A DNA stretch of 64,000 nt from JAZRYE01 sp045600585 (GCA_045600585.1 JAZRYE010000004.1:1-64000), one strand, 5' to 3'; shown: positions 33,846-42,910, numbered from the stretch's first letter. Notes: generated by a model not told the origin, from the sequence alone. Program-made: numbers and translations.

Positions 33846-34403
33846 TTAAGCTCTACCGTCGTATTCGCCTGTATCTGTACGAACGAGAACCATTTCTCCT
33901 TCTTCAATAAACAATGGAACACGGACTGTGATGCCTGTTTCTAATTTAGCTGGCTTAGTTGGTTTGTTGACTGTATCACCACGAACTGCTGGTTCACATT
34001 CAACGATTTGAAGTGTTACCTTAGCAGGTAAGTTGACACCGAGGATTTCACCATCATAAGATGTGATTTCAACGATTTCATCACCTTTGAGGAATTGCTT
34101 TTCCCATTCTAAACGATCTTTAGAAATTTCAATTTGTTCATATGTTTCTTGGTCCATGAAGACTAAGAAATCGCCTGTATCATAAAGATACTGCATTGCT
34201 CTTTTATCCAAACGGATATTGTCGATTGCATAGCCACTGTTACGAGAGATTTCTGTAACTGCGCCTGTACGTAAATTTCTTACTTTGACTTTAGCAACCA
34301 TCTTTCTCATAGCTGTTTTGTTGAGAAGGATGTCTTCGACTCTGTAAATATTTCCTTCTTCAATAAAGAAGTTGCCTGGTCTTAATTCTGTAACGTTAAC
34401 CAT
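33846..34403 (-). CDS. efp: Elongation factor P with an atypical domain-I loop
   Basis: EF-P relieves ribosome stalling at proline runs. Three beta-barrel domains are evident: the KOW-like domain (1-65), the OB domain, and the C-terminal domain with the VRGDTVNKPTKPAKLETG signature near 140-158. In most bacteria the loop at the tip of domain I is PGKG-type with a lysine that is modified. Here the aligned segment is LNKTAMRKM (27-35), so the canonical Gly-Lys-Gly is absent, and Met or Arg sits at the modified position in my alignment. AAAGG lies upstream of the ATG. yneF follows. Confidence 0.93.
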   Translation of the reverse strand: MVNVTELRPGNFFIEEGNIYRVEDILLNKTAMRKMVAKVKVRNLRTGAVTEISRNSGYAIDNIRLDKRAMQYLYDTGDFLVFMDQETYEQIEISKDRLEWEKQFLKGDEIVEITSYDGEILGVNLPAKVTLQIVECEPAVRGDTVNKPTKPAKLETGITVRVPLFIEEGEMVLVRTDTGEYDGRA

Positions 34404-34450
34404 AATTTTTATAAACCTTTCTATTATGACTTTGATATTATATCAAATAT

Positions 34451-35086
34451 TTATCTTTTAACAAATGGATTTGATTTCTTCTCAAAACCAATATTTGTAA
34501 ATTCACCATGTCCTGGATAAACTTTGACATTTTCTGGAAGAGAAATTATCTTTCTTAATGATGAATCCAATAACTTTGGCTGTGATCTTGGAAAATCGCT
34601 TCTTCCTACTGACATTTTGAATAAAGAATCGCCTGAAAATAGAATAGCACTATCTTTTAGATAGTAGCATACTGAACCTGGTGTATGATAAGGCGTGTAT
34701 ATTACTTCAATTTTTTCTTCTAATTCATCGATTGCTTCTTTGTCTGCTACTGTAATTGGTTTCTCATTCACCACTACATTTTCGTTGCAACATGAAGAGA
34801 GATTCAAATTTGTATTTAATAAAAATTCTTCATCGTCAAAACCAATATAAAGTTTGCAATTGAATGAATTTAATAATTTTTGAGCACCTCTTAAGTGATC
34901 AAAATGTCCATGAGTCAATAAAATCGCTTTTAATCTATATTTATTCTTATTTATAAAATTAAAAAGACCATCGTATTCTCTTGATGGATCGATTACTAAA
35001 CATTCTTTTTTGCTATCGACTAGTACATATGTGTTTGCACACAAATCATCTATATCGCTATAAATAAATGGAATGCATTTAATCAT
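34451..35086 (-). CDS. Metallo-beta-lactamase-fold hydrolase (glyoxalase II-like)
   Basis: The 211-residue cytoplasmic protein has the zinc-binding THGHFDH motif near residue 60, a later HTPGS histidine, the GDSLF aspartate and a C-terminal YPGHGE histidine. That is a full set of two-metal ligands of the glyoxalase II/persulfide dioxygenase-like group. The exact substrate cannot be assigned; YqgX-type hydrolases of Bacillota are the closest in feel. It has no Shine-Dalgarno sequence and follows rpmG by 30 bp on the same strand. Confidence 0.85.
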   Translation of the reverse strand: MIKCIPFIYSDIDDLCANTYVLVDSKKECLVIDPSREYDGLFNFINKNKYRLKAILLTHGHFDHLRGAQKLLNSFNCKLYIGFDDEEFLLNTNLNLSSCCNENVVVNEKPITVADKEAIDELEEKIEVIYTPYHTPGSVCYYLKDSAILFSGDSLFKMSVGRSDFPRSQPKLLDSSLRKIISLPENVKVYPGHGEFTNIGFEKKSNPFVKR

Positions 35087-35116
35087 ATTAAATATAAAAG
35101 AAAAATAGGACTAAGC

Positions 35117-35281
35117 CTATTTCTTTTTCTCTTTGTGAACTGTAACTTTTTGACAGCGTGGGCAATACTTATTCTTTTCTAAACGATCAGCATTGTTTCT
35201 TTTATTTTTAGAAGTGAGATAATTTTCTTCGCCACATTCTGTACATTTTAATGTAATTGAGATTCTATCATCTTTTGCCAT
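35117..35281 (-). CDS. rpmG: 50S ribosomal protein L33 (zinc-binding form)
   Basis: The 54-residue protein has the L33 pattern with two CxxC pairs (Cys13/Cys16 and Cys40/Cys43), so it is the zinc-binding paralogue type. Its C-terminus is lysine-rich. I start it at the ATG at 35281, which has AAGGAG at the right spacing; a longer upstream reading frame runs into the promoter and lacks L33 similarity. Confidence 0.95.
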   Translation of the reverse strand: MAKDDRISITLKCTECGEENYLTSKNKRNNADRLEKNKYCPRCQKVTVHKEKKK

Positions 35282-35307
35282 AAGTTTACTCCTTAAAGTC
35301 GAGATAT

Positions 35308-35335
35308 ATCTTATCATAGATAAATAAATATGCAA
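35308..35335 (-). promoter_or_regulatory. Putative rpmG promoter
   Basis: On the minus strand TTGCAT (35330-35335) and TAAGAT (35308-35313) are spaced 16 bp, with a TGA immediately before the -10 (extended -10). Confidence 0.5.
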
Positions 35336-35365
35336 AACATTTTTTGTGTCTTTGTTTAAAGACAA

Positions 35366-35374
35366 TGCTATAAT
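35366..35374 (+). promoter_or_regulatory. Extended -10 promoter for a leaderless ispG transcript
   Basis: TGC then TATAAT (35369-35374) forms a perfect extended -10. Only six bases separate it from the ispG ATG at 35381, so transcription should begin at or within a base or two of the start codon. No strong -35 is present. Confidence 0.7.
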
Positions 35375-35380
35375 CTAGCC

Positions 35381-36433
35381 ATGAACGTAAGAGAACAGAC
35401 AAGACAAACATACATAAAAGGAATAAAACTTGGCGGTCAAAACAAAGTTTTAATCCAATCTATGTGCAATATTAAGACTTCCAATTATGAAGAAGTTAGC
35501 AAACAAATTAATGATTGCGCTGCACTTGGGGCTGACATTATGCGTGTGTCTGTTATGGATGAAGATGACGCTAATGCTATTGCAGAAATTAAAAAAAGAA
35601 TTTCAATACCATTGGTTGCTGATATTCATTTTGACTATCGTTTAGCTTTGCTAGCAATGAAAAACGGAGTTGATAAAGTCAGAATTAATCCTGGAAACAT
35701 TGGAGATATAGAGAATGTTAAAAAAGTCGTTGATATGGCTAAAGAAAAACATATCCCAATTCGTATCGGTGTAAATTCTGGCTCATTAGATAAAAGCATA
35801 CACGACTACTCTTCTTTATATACTGCAGAGAAGCTAGTTGAATCTGCAACAAAACATGTAAAGATTTTAGAAGATTTGGGATTTTATGACATAGTCATAT
35901 CATTAAAAGCATCCAATGTTAAAGAATGTATAGAAGCATATAGACTAGCATCAAAAACATTCTCATACCCACTACACCTTGGAATTACCGAAGCTGGATT
36001 TAATGAAATTTCATTAATAAGAAGTTCTGCTGGATTGGCTCCACTCCTTTTAGAAGGCATTGGCGACACTATCAGAATTTCTATCTCAGGCGATCCTAGA
36101 GATGAAATAATCGCAGCAAAACGATTATTGCATGATTGCGGGCTATATGAAAATTATCCTACTTTAGTATCGTGCCCTACTTGTGGTCGTACTCAAGTTG
36201 ATGTCATTTCACTTTCAAGAAAAGTAATGGACTATTTAGAAAGAGTAAATAAACCAATTCATGTTGCTGTCATGGGTTGTGTAGTTAATGGCCCAGGCGA
36301 AGCAAAAAATGCTGACATCGGTATAGCTGGTGGTCATCATGAATATGTTATCTTTAAAAAAGATAAAGTAATAAAAAGAGTGTCAGAGGAAATTGCTCTA
36401 GACACTCTAATTGAAGAAATTAATAAATTATAA
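35381..36433 (+). CDS. ispG: 4-hydroxy-3-methylbut-2-enyl-diphosphate synthase (flavodoxin-type IspG)
   Basis: IspG is the penultimate MEP-pathway enzyme, an iron-sulfur protein reducing methylerythritol cyclodiphosphate. The N-terminal barrel has MCNIKTSNYEEVSKQI, ADIHFDYRLAL and the VRINPGNIG segment. The C-terminal cluster domain has CPTCGRTQVD and the MGCVVNGPGEA motif, supplying the three Cys and one Glu that hold the 4Fe-4S cluster. The 350 residues match the bacterial short form. The gene stands alone among minus-strand genes. Its stop codon directly abuts the stop of nfo on the other strand, with no terminator between. Confidence 0.96.
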   Translation: MNVREQTRQTYIKGIKLGGQNKVLIQSMCNIKTSNYEEVSKQINDCAALGADIMRVSVMDEDDANAIAEIKKRISIPLVADIHFDYRLALLAMKNGVDKVRINPGNIGDIENVKKVVDMAKEKHIPIRIGVNSGSLDKSIHDYSSLYTAEKLVESATKHVKILEDLGFYDIVISLKASNVKECIEAYRLASKTFSYPLHLGITEAGFNEISLIRSSAGLAPLLLEGIGDTIRISISGDPRDEIIAAKRLLHDCGLYENYPTLVSCPTCGRTQVDVISLSRKVMDYLERVNKPIHVAVMGCVVNGPGEAKNADIGIAGGHHEYVIFKKDKVIKRVSEEIALDTLIEEINKL

Positions 36434-37318
36434 TTAGAAATTCTCTTTCCAATTGTTAATGTAATTGCCACTTCTAAGCATTTCAATTTCTTGCTTATAA
36501 GGTGGCTTTTCATTTATATAAGGGGTTTCTAAGATTTTTGGAACATTCCTTAACAATGGGTGATTTGCAATTTTATATAAGACATCAAAACCAATTTCTC
36601 CATAGCCAAGGTTTTCATGTCTATCTTTGTGAGCTCCTCTTGGATTTTTGCTATCGTTGAGGTGTATGACTAGTAATTTATCAAGTCCAATAACTTCATC
36701 GAATTCTTTAAGAACAGCATCAAAATCGTTTAAATCGTATCCAGCATCGTTAATATGACATGTATCTAAGCAAACGCCTAAGCGATCTTTATATTTACAG
36801 CCATCTATGATTGCTTTGATTTCTCTGAACGATGATCCAATTTCGCTTCCTTTGCCTGCCATTGTTTCTAATGCAAGTTTAACACTTGTTCCATCTTTTT
36901 CAAAGATGAGATCTAATGCATTTGATAATGCTTTAATTGCAATTTCGCTTCCTTGACCGACATGATTGCCTGGGTGGAGAACCATTTTATTAGCTCCGAA
37001 TGCTTCTGTTCTTCTTAATTCGTTAATAATTGTCTTGATTGACATTTCATATAAATCTTCTCTTGCGGCATTTGCGGCATTAATAATGTATGGAGCGTGG
37101 ACGACTAAATTGTTTTCATTGATGCCAGCTTCTTTTATTAATTTTCTGCCTTCTTCAATTTTTAATTCTTCTAATGGCTTTCGGAACGAATTTTGTGGAG
37201 CGCCTGTATAAAACATAAAAGCGGTTGAACCATAACTAATCGCTTCTTTAACGCTTCCAACATAAAAGCTTGGTCCATTCATTGATACGTGTGAGCCAAT
37301 AATTAATTCATCTTTCAT
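36434..37318 (-). CDS. nfo: Endonuclease IV (AP endonuclease)
   Basis: This zinc enzyme cuts DNA at abasic sites during base-excision repair. The 294-residue TIM barrel shows the ligand motifs in order: GSHVSM (8-13), HAPYI, LHPGNH, ALETMAG, CLDTCHINDAGYD, and HLNDS with the following KDRHENLGYG. AGGAGG lies before the ATG. It is divergent from ispH and ends base-to-base against ispG. Confidence 0.96.
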   Translation of the reverse strand: MKDELIIGSHVSMNGPSFYVGSVKEAISYGSTAFMFYTGAPQNSFRKPLEELKIEEGRKLIKEAGINENNLVVHAPYIINAANAAREDLYEMSIKTIINELRRTEAFGANKMVLHPGNHVGQGSEIAIKALSNALDLIFEKDGTSVKLALETMAGKGSEIGSSFREIKAIIDGCKYKDRLGVCLDTCHINDAGYDLNDFDAVLKEFDEVIGLDKLLVIHLNDSKNPRGAHKDRHENLGYGEIGFDVLYKIANHPLLRNVPKILETPYINEKPPYKQEIEMLRSGNYINNWKENF

Positions 37319-37389
37319 ATTGAACCTCCTTAATCTCTTTCATTTTACACATTAGAAAAAGCAAATACATTAAATATTCATTTAAAATG

Positions 37390-37398
37390 TGATAAAAT
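37390..37398 (+). promoter_or_regulatory. Extended -10 promoter for a leaderless ispH transcript
   Basis: TGA followed by TAAAAT (37393-37398) is an extended -10; the ispH ATG follows after seven bases, placing the predicted transcription start at the start codon. There is no Shine-Dalgarno sequence. Confidence 0.65.
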
Positions 37399-37405
37399 AC
37401 ATAAA

Positions 37406-38275
37406 ATGAAAATTGAAGTTTTAGAACCAAAAGGATATTGCTCTGGCGTTGTAAACGCTATTCACATTGCTTTAAAAGCTAGAAAAGAGCACAAGGATAA
37501 ACAGGTCTATATTTTTGGTATGCTTGTTCATAATTCTTTTGTTACTGATATGCTTTCTACAAATAACATTATTACAGTTGAGACAACATCCGAAGATATC
37601 TTACTTAAAGCTTCAGAAGTTGAAAATGAATCTGTAGTAGTATTTACCGCACATGGTCACGAGACTTTTTTAGACGATGTATTTAAGAATAAGAACTGCA
37701 TTATTTACGATGCTGTTTGTCCTAAAGTAAAAATTAATATGAATAAAATCAGATCCAAGATTGGTGAAGGATACGAGGTTATTTATATTGGCAAAAACGG
37801 TCATCCTGAAGCACGCGCTGCATTGTCTATTAGTGATAAAGTATCATTATATGATACTAATAAACTAGAAAAATACTATAAAACTACTAATAATATATAT
37901 GTTACAAATCAGACAACTCTTAATATTTTGACATTGAAAGATATATATAAAAGCCTTTCTAATGCTATTCCAAACATTGTTATTGAGAATGAAATTTGTT
38001 CAGCGACTAGGGATAGACAAGAAGCCTTATATAATCTTGATTCAGATGTTGATTTGCTTATAGTTGTCGGAGATAAAAAGAGTAGCAACACAAATAGACT
38101 ATTTGAAGTATGCAAATCAATACATCCTAATATTTTATCGATTATGGTGTCAAATGCTCTAGAAATTGATAAAAACAATGTTAAAAATAAAAACCACATC
38201 GTCATTTCATCTGGAAGTTCAACTCCTAACGAAATAATTGATGAGGTTGTTAATTATTTAAATTCAGTTTGTTAG
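37406..38275 (+). CDS. ispH: 4-hydroxy-3-methylbut-2-enyl diphosphate reductase IspH
   Basis: IspH makes isopentenyl and dimethylallyl diphosphate, the last MEP step. The iron-sulfur cysteines are in GYCSGVVNAI (Cys12), DAVCPKV and EICSATRDRQEA. The HGHE-like FTAHGHE and GKNGHPEA histidines and the VTNQTTL threonine segment are present. The 289-residue length is normal. The gene is the third MEP gene in the window. Its last four bases overlap the end of the opposing nif3-like gene. Confidence 0.95.
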   Translation: MKIEVLEPKGYCSGVVNAIHIALKARKEHKDKQVYIFGMLVHNSFVTDMLSTNNIITVETTSEDILLKASEVENESVVVFTAHGHETFLDDVFKNKNCIIYDAVCPKVKINMNKIRSKIGEGYEVIYIGKNGHPEARAALSISDKVSLYDTNKLEKYYKTTNNIYVTNQTTLNILTLKDIYKSLSNAIPNIVIENEICSATRDRQEALYNLDSDVDLLIVVGDKKSSNTNRLFEVCKSIHPNILSIMVSNALEIDKNNVKNKNHIVISSGSSTPNEIIDEVVNYLNSVC

Positions 38276-39036
38276 ATTACTTTTGGTAGCTTTTCGTGGT
38301 CTACTTCTAATATATCTAAAGATGAATCCATTTCTAGTAAATATTTCTTCATAGTTGGCATGAAGATTTTTTCTATCTCATGTGGGAAATCTAAATAGTT
38401 ATATTTATCTAACACAATTTGTCTTCTTACATGATGAGGTGCATCGCCTGAAATGTATATATCTGCATTTTCTTCTTTGGCAACAGCATATCCGCGAGAT
38501 CCACCGCCACCAATTATTGCGACCTTTTTAATATTTTTCTTTCCTTTGTTTATTAATAAACCGTATTCGACATGGAATTGTTTTTTGGCATATTTTGCAA
38601 ATTCTTCAACATCCATCTCGTTTTCAAGCTCGCCAATTCTCATCATGGGATCTTTTAAAGGAGCGTATACATTGGTTAAATTCAATGCCATAGCAAGTGC
38701 GTCGTTCATTCCACCTTTACCTGTATCAAAATTCGTATGATAAGAAATAATTGGCATATGGATTTTATCCATGTGTTCGGATAATTCCTTTTTCTTTAGA
38801 TCGAATTTAAAGACTTTTGCTTTTGTGCCAAAGATAAATGGATGATGAGTTATAATCAAGTCTGGTTTGAAGTCTTCTGCAATAGAAAGTATTTCGTTAT
38901 CGAAATCTAAGCAAAGAAGAATCTTGTTAACTTCTTCTGGAAGAGTTCCTGTTTGAAGACCAACGTGATCAAATTTTCCTGCTAATTTTTTAGGAAATTT
39001 TTTTGATAGCTTTGCTAATAGCACTCTGCTTTTCAT
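38272..39036 (-). CDS. Nif3-like dinuclear metal-centre protein (YqfO family, short form)
   Basis: The 254-residue protein belongs to the NIF3/DUF34 family. Likely metal ligands are in ITHHPFIF, SYHTNFD and the C-terminal DFPHEIE segment. The VAIIGGGGSRG motif is typical. It lacks the PII-like insertion of B. subtilis YqfO. The family is often a GTP cyclohydrolase type 1-like annotation, but its activity is not settled. It starts on the last base of trmK, the same pairing as yqfN-yqfO in Bacillus. Confidence 0.92.
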   Translation of the reverse strand: MKSRVLLAKLSKKFPKKLAGKFDHVGLQTGTLPEEVNKILLCLDFDNEILSIAEDFKPDLIITHHPFIFGTKAKVFKFDLKKKELSEHMDKIHMPIISYHTNFDTGKGGMNDALAMALNLTNVYAPLKDPMMRIGELENEMDVEEFAKYAKKQFHVEYGLLINKGKKNIKKVAIIGGGGSRGYAVAKEENADIYISGDAPHHVRRQIVLDKYNYLDFPHEIEKIFMPTMKKYLLEMDSSLDILEVDHEKLPKVI

Positions 39037-39698
39037 TATAGAATCCTTTCTATTTTACTTTTTTCTTTCTTCAATTCGTCCATTCTTGCTTCTGGAATTG
39101 CTTTCGAGTTAAGCAAATTACTAATTTCCACTATTCTTGATGTGTACTTTTCTTTAAATGTCATGCTTTTTTCTTTCATTAGAACTGGACCAAATTCAAG
39201 TTCAGTTTCGCTATAAAAAGCAATGTCGGATTTGATGAATTTAATTATTTCATAATAAATGTCATCTTCTTTGACTATTTTTTCATCAGCAATAATAAAG
39301 CCTAATTTACTAATCTCTTCTCTAACTTGCGGAATTGAAGAATGAGCATCGATAACTATTGTTGAAACATTTTTAAGTTTTTCAGGATTGGCCTTTAATA
39401 TTTTTATTATTGTTGATCCACCCATTCCAGCAATAATAACGGTATCTACATCGGCTGGTATATCTCTAATTCCGTCACTTAATATTGGAGTGATTACATC
39501 TAAATAGCCATTCGTCTTAATTGATTCAATCAAATGATTATATGGTCCTTGTTTATTTTCAACGGCGTAACCAAAAGGAATAATGCCATCTTCATAAAGA
39601 GACATAATTAATTTGCCATGGTCCGCACCGATATCTGCTGCAATACTATGTGGAACCATGGCTTTTATTGTTTCGAGTCTTTTCGATAATTTAATCAT
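39036..39698 (-). CDS. trmK: tRNA (adenine(22)-N(1))-methyltransferase TrmK
   Basis: TrmK methylates A22 in the D-loop of tRNA. The SAM-binding motif AADIGADHGKL begins near residue 19; ILSDGIRDI and VIIAGMGGSTI follow. After residue 160 comes a coiled-coil-like C-terminal domain, with GPVLMKEKSMTFKEKY matching the family. The 220-residue protein lies 4 bp downstream of rpoD, without its own ribosome binding site, as in the rpoD-yqfN arrangement of Bacillus. Confidence 0.93.
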   Translation of the reverse strand: MIKLSKRLETIKAMVPHSIAADIGADHGKLIMSLYEDGIIPFGYAVENKQGPYNHLIESIKTNGYLDVITPILSDGIRDIPADVDTVIIAGMGGSTIIKILKANPEKLKNVSTIVIDAHSSIPQVREEISKLGFIIADEKIVKEDDIYYEIIKFIKSDIAFYSETELEFGPVLMKEKSMTFKEKYTSRIVEISNLLNSKAIPEARMDELKKEKSKIERIL

Positions 39699-39701
39699 AG
39701 A

Positions 39702-41054
39702 TTAAATCTTATCTTTGTAGTCTCCTAATCTTCTGCTTCTAGTTGGATGGCGTAACTTTTTGATAGCTTTAGCTTCAATTTGTCTAATTCTTTCTCTTGT
39801 AACGCCGAATTCTTTTCCGACTTCTTCCAATGTTCTTGGGCGATTATCATCGAGACCGTATCTTAATCTAATAACTCTTTCTTCTCTATCAGTTAAATCT
39901 TTCAAGATTGTGTAGAGTTCTTCTTTAAGAAGTTGTCTTGTTGTGTAATCAGATGGTGATTCAGATTCTTTATCTTCAATGAAGTCTCCTAAGTGTGAAT
40001 CATCTTCTTCACCAATTGGAGTTTCTAATGAAACTGGTTCAAGTGCAATTCTTTGAATTTCACGAATTCTCTTTGGAGATAATTCACCATCGATTGCTTC
40101 GGAAATTTCTTCAGCAGTTGGTTCTCTTCCGAGATCTTGTATTAATTGACGTTGCACTCTAGTGAGTTTATTGATTGTTTCAACCATATGAACTGGAATA
40201 CGAATTGTTCTAGCTTGGTCAGCAATTGCTCTAGTGATTGCTTGTCTAATCCACCATGTTGCATAAGTTGAAAACTTAAATCCTTTGTTGTAGTCGAATT
40301 TATCAACAGCTTTCATTAAACCTAAGTTACCTTCTTGGATTAAGTCTAAGAAAAGCATACCACGTCCGACATAATGTTTTGCGATGTTAACGACAAGTCT
40401 TAAGTTTGCATTAATTAATTTATTTTTAGCTTCCATATCTCCTTCGAGAATTTTCTTAGCTAAAATAGGTTCTTCTTCTGGCTTTAATAAGTCATACTTA
40501 CCAATTTCTTTAAGATACATCTTAACTGAGTCGTTAATTCTTACTTCAGAGCCTAAAGTTAAATCGAGGTTGTTGAAATCGATATCTTCTTCAAGATTCT
40601 CAACTTCATCATCTTCATCAAAGAAATCATCTTGAGGTTCTTTTGAGAAGTCGATATCTTCATCACTAATAGAATCGATGCCATCTTCCTCTTCTTCATC
40701 ATCGCTGTCATCAATAACTTCTATTTCTTGTTCTTTGAAAAAAGCGATTAAATCATCTACATCATTATCTTCTAAATCATATTGATTTAAAGCATCGTAT
40801 ATTTCACTCTGTGCAATAGAGCCGCTAGATTTAGCTTTCTTTAGTAAAGAGGCTTTGATTTCATCCATTGACTTAATGTCATCCATATCATCACTGGATT
40901 TTTTGCCTACTTTTTTTGGAGAAACTTTCTTTTCTTTTACAGGTGTTGAAGCCTCTCCAGCATTCTTTGCTGGTCTTCCCCTACCTCTTTTGACTGGCTG
41001 TTCGACAGTTTCTTCAACTTCAACTGCGACTTCTTCTTTTTTCTTTCTTCCCAT
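39702..41054 (-). CDS. rpoD: Primary sigma factor RpoD/SigA with an AT-hook-like N-terminus
   Basis: This is the housekeeping sigma factor. Region 1.1 spans about 58-115, followed by a long acidic linker (115-165). Region 1.2 starts near 175 (DSVKMYLKEIG). Region 2 has LIQEGNLGLMKAVDKFDY and the -10-recognition segment FKFSTYATWWIRQAI. Region 4 has the TLEEVGKEFGVTRERIRQIE helix-turn-helix. The 57-residue basic N-terminal extension carries KRGRGRPAK (22-30), an AT-hook core. AGGAGG precedes the ATG; dnaG lies just upstream, the classical macromolecular-synthesis pairing. Confidence 0.96.
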   Translation of the reverse strand: MGRKKKEEVAVEVEETVEQPVKRGRGRPAKNAGEASTPVKEKKVSPKKVGKKSSDDMDDIKSMDEIKASLLKKAKSSGSIAQSEIYDALNQYDLEDNDVDDLIAFFKEQEIEVIDDSDDEEEEDGIDSISDEDIDFSKEPQDDFFDEDDEVENLEEDIDFNNLDLTLGSEVRINDSVKMYLKEIGKYDLLKPEEEPILAKKILEGDMEAKNKLINANLRLVVNIAKHYVGRGMLFLDLIQEGNLGLMKAVDKFDYNKGFKFSTYATWWIRQAITRAIADQARTIRIPVHMVETINKLTRVQRQLIQDLGREPTAEEISEAIDGELSPKRIREIQRIALEPVSLETPIGEEDDSHLGDFIEDKESESPSDYTTRQLLKEELYTILKDLTDREERVIRLRYGLDDNRPRTLEEVGKEFGVTRERIRQIEAKAIKKLRHPTRSRRLGDYKDKI

Positions 41055-41071
41055 AATTTTACCTCCTATGG

Positions 41072-42865
41072 TTATCTTCTGCCCTTCATCTTTCGGCGAT
41101 TGAATTCCGCAAGGATTCTCGCTTGTTCTAAAGGGTCCTTGCCTTCTAGAGATTGACTTAATGTGTCCTTCTCATATATTTTTTGTTTTTCCTTATTTAT
41201 AGAATCTAATAGATTCTCAAGCAATGCTTCACTACATATGTTTGGATGAGTTTTTTCCATATATAGATCTGTTGCTTCTTGAATAATATCATCTAATCCT
41301 GCAACGTCACTTGATTCTAATGTCGTAATGAATCCAGCTCCGTCAAAATTATCATGTGTTTTAGCGTAGTCAATAATATAATTAGCTACTTTTCTATAGG
41401 TATCGTCATAGAAACCAACTTCTTTGTTTTGATAAAAATCTACTGCATCCTTATTAGTTAACATCTGATAAAGAAGTTCTCTTTCAGCTAATTGCAATTT
41501 CTTTAAGAGTTTTCTTTCTGGATGGAATTGCTCCATCAATTTTTCAGGATTGTCATAAGAATAATTTATTTTAGCTTGTTCAACTAATTGTCGAATTGAT
41601 TCTACTTCGTAGCCAGTAGCTTGAGCTAATCTTCTAAGATAATTGTCTAGGTCTAATTGACTCTTAACATCTAATAAAATAGGAATGAATTCTCTGATTA
41701 ATAATTTCTTTTGTTCATTAGTTTTTAATGGATTTGTATTTCTATAGTAATTAAGTGCGAAGTCAACTCGTCCAATTAAATTGTTTAAATAAACATTTAA
41801 TGCATTTTCACCTTCGCTATTAATGATTTCATCAGGGTCTTTTGAACTTCCTTGGTTGTCAACAATACGGTAATTCAAAGACGCTTTTTCAAATTCTTTT
41901 GAAATTTTCATCATTGCTGTTTGACCGGCAACATCACCATCTAGGCAAAGCCTAATTTCACAATTCAATGCCCTTAGCATATTTATATGGTCACTTGTTA
42001 ATGCTGTTCCCATCAATGCGACCGCGTTATCAATTCCAATTTTTGACAAAGCGAATACATCCATGAAACCTTCACAAACATAAACAAAGCCTTTTAAATG
42101 AGCTGTTTGTTTAGCGATATGATAGTTATATAAAATCTTACCTTTGGTAAAACAATATGTTTCTGGAGTGTTTACATATTTACTATCCGAATCAGATTCT
42201 CTAATTCTTCTAGCGCTAAAGCCGACAACATTGCCATCCGGATCACAAATTGGGAAGATAGCTCTTCCACGATTCATGTCATTGTGAGTGGAGCCGTTAA
42301 AAGACGCGATGCCAGTATCTTCAATTGTTTTGATAGAATTTCCCCTATCTTGAAGGAATTTGATTGTAGATTGTCCGTCCTTAAATGCATAACCGAGAAG
42401 ATATTTTTTTCTCATGCCTTCATCTAAATTTCTTTTATTAAAGTAATCAAGACCATCTTTTCCTTCATCTGTATTCAAAGAATACTGGTAATAGACAGTT
42501 AAATCATGTAAGCATCTTAGTATCGGCTCTTTTTTAGGATCTACTGCTTTCTTTGTTACTTTAATGTCCTCTAATCTTGGATCATGGAAGTCACTCATTT
42601 TTGCTACTTTTTTAAGAGCTTCATAGAAAGATATGTGCTCATAAAGTTGAACGAATCTAATTGCAGAACCGCCTGTGCCACAGACGAAGCACTTGAATAG
42701 TTTTCGTTCTGGAGAAATGCTCAATGATGGGTTTGAATCATTATGAAAAGGACATATAGCCACATATGATCTGCCTTTCTTTTGCACGTCTAAATAGCTG
42801 CTGATAATTTGAACAATATCGGCATGGTCTATGACTGCTTGAATTAATGATTCATCTAATTCCAT
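41072..42865 (-). CDS. dnaG: DNA primase DnaG
   Basis: DnaG makes RNA primers at the replication fork. The N-terminal CHC2 zinc finger (CPFH then CFVCG, about 38-64) is followed by the RNA-polymerase-like core with TOPRIM motifs VCEGFMDVFAL and CLDGDVAGQ, and a helical C-terminal DnaB-interaction domain (about 440-597). The 597 residues are typical. The leader has no ribosome binding site at useful distance; a TATAAC eight bases from the ATG suggests another near-leaderless start. glyS lies 45 bp upstream. Confidence 0.95.
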   Translation of the reverse strand: MELDESLIQAVIDHADIVQIISSYLDVQKKGRSYVAICPFHNDSNPSLSISPERKLFKCFVCGTGGSAIRFVQLYEHISFYEALKKVAKMSDFHDPRLEDIKVTKKAVDPKKEPILRCLHDLTVYYQYSLNTDEGKDGLDYFNKRNLDEGMRKKYLLGYAFKDGQSTIKFLQDRGNSIKTIEDTGIASFNGSTHNDMNRGRAIFPICDPDGNVVGFSARRIRESDSDSKYVNTPETYCFTKGKILYNYHIAKQTAHLKGFVYVCEGFMDVFALSKIGIDNAVALMGTALTSDHINMLRALNCEIRLCLDGDVAGQTAMMKISKEFEKASLNYRIVDNQGSSKDPDEIINSEGENALNVYLNNLIGRVDFALNYYRNTNPLKTNEQKKLLIREFIPILLDVKSQLDLDNYLRRLAQATGYEVESIRQLVEQAKINYSYDNPEKLMEQFHPERKLLKKLQLAERELLYQMLTNKDAVDFYQNKEVGFYDDTYRKVANYIIDYAKTHDNFDGAGFITTLESSDVAGLDDIIQEATDLYMEKTHPNICSEALLENLLDSINKEKQKIYEKDTLSQSLEGKDPLEQARILAEFNRRKMKGRR

Positions 42866-42910
42866 ATAACAAAGTTATACCTCTACTACAAAAATACTAA
42901 TTATTTACTA

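Noticed and set aside
39036..39698. DUF633 or general SAM methyltransferase
   Set aside because: The rpoD-trmK-nif3 order and the GMGGSTI segment make TrmK the specific match.
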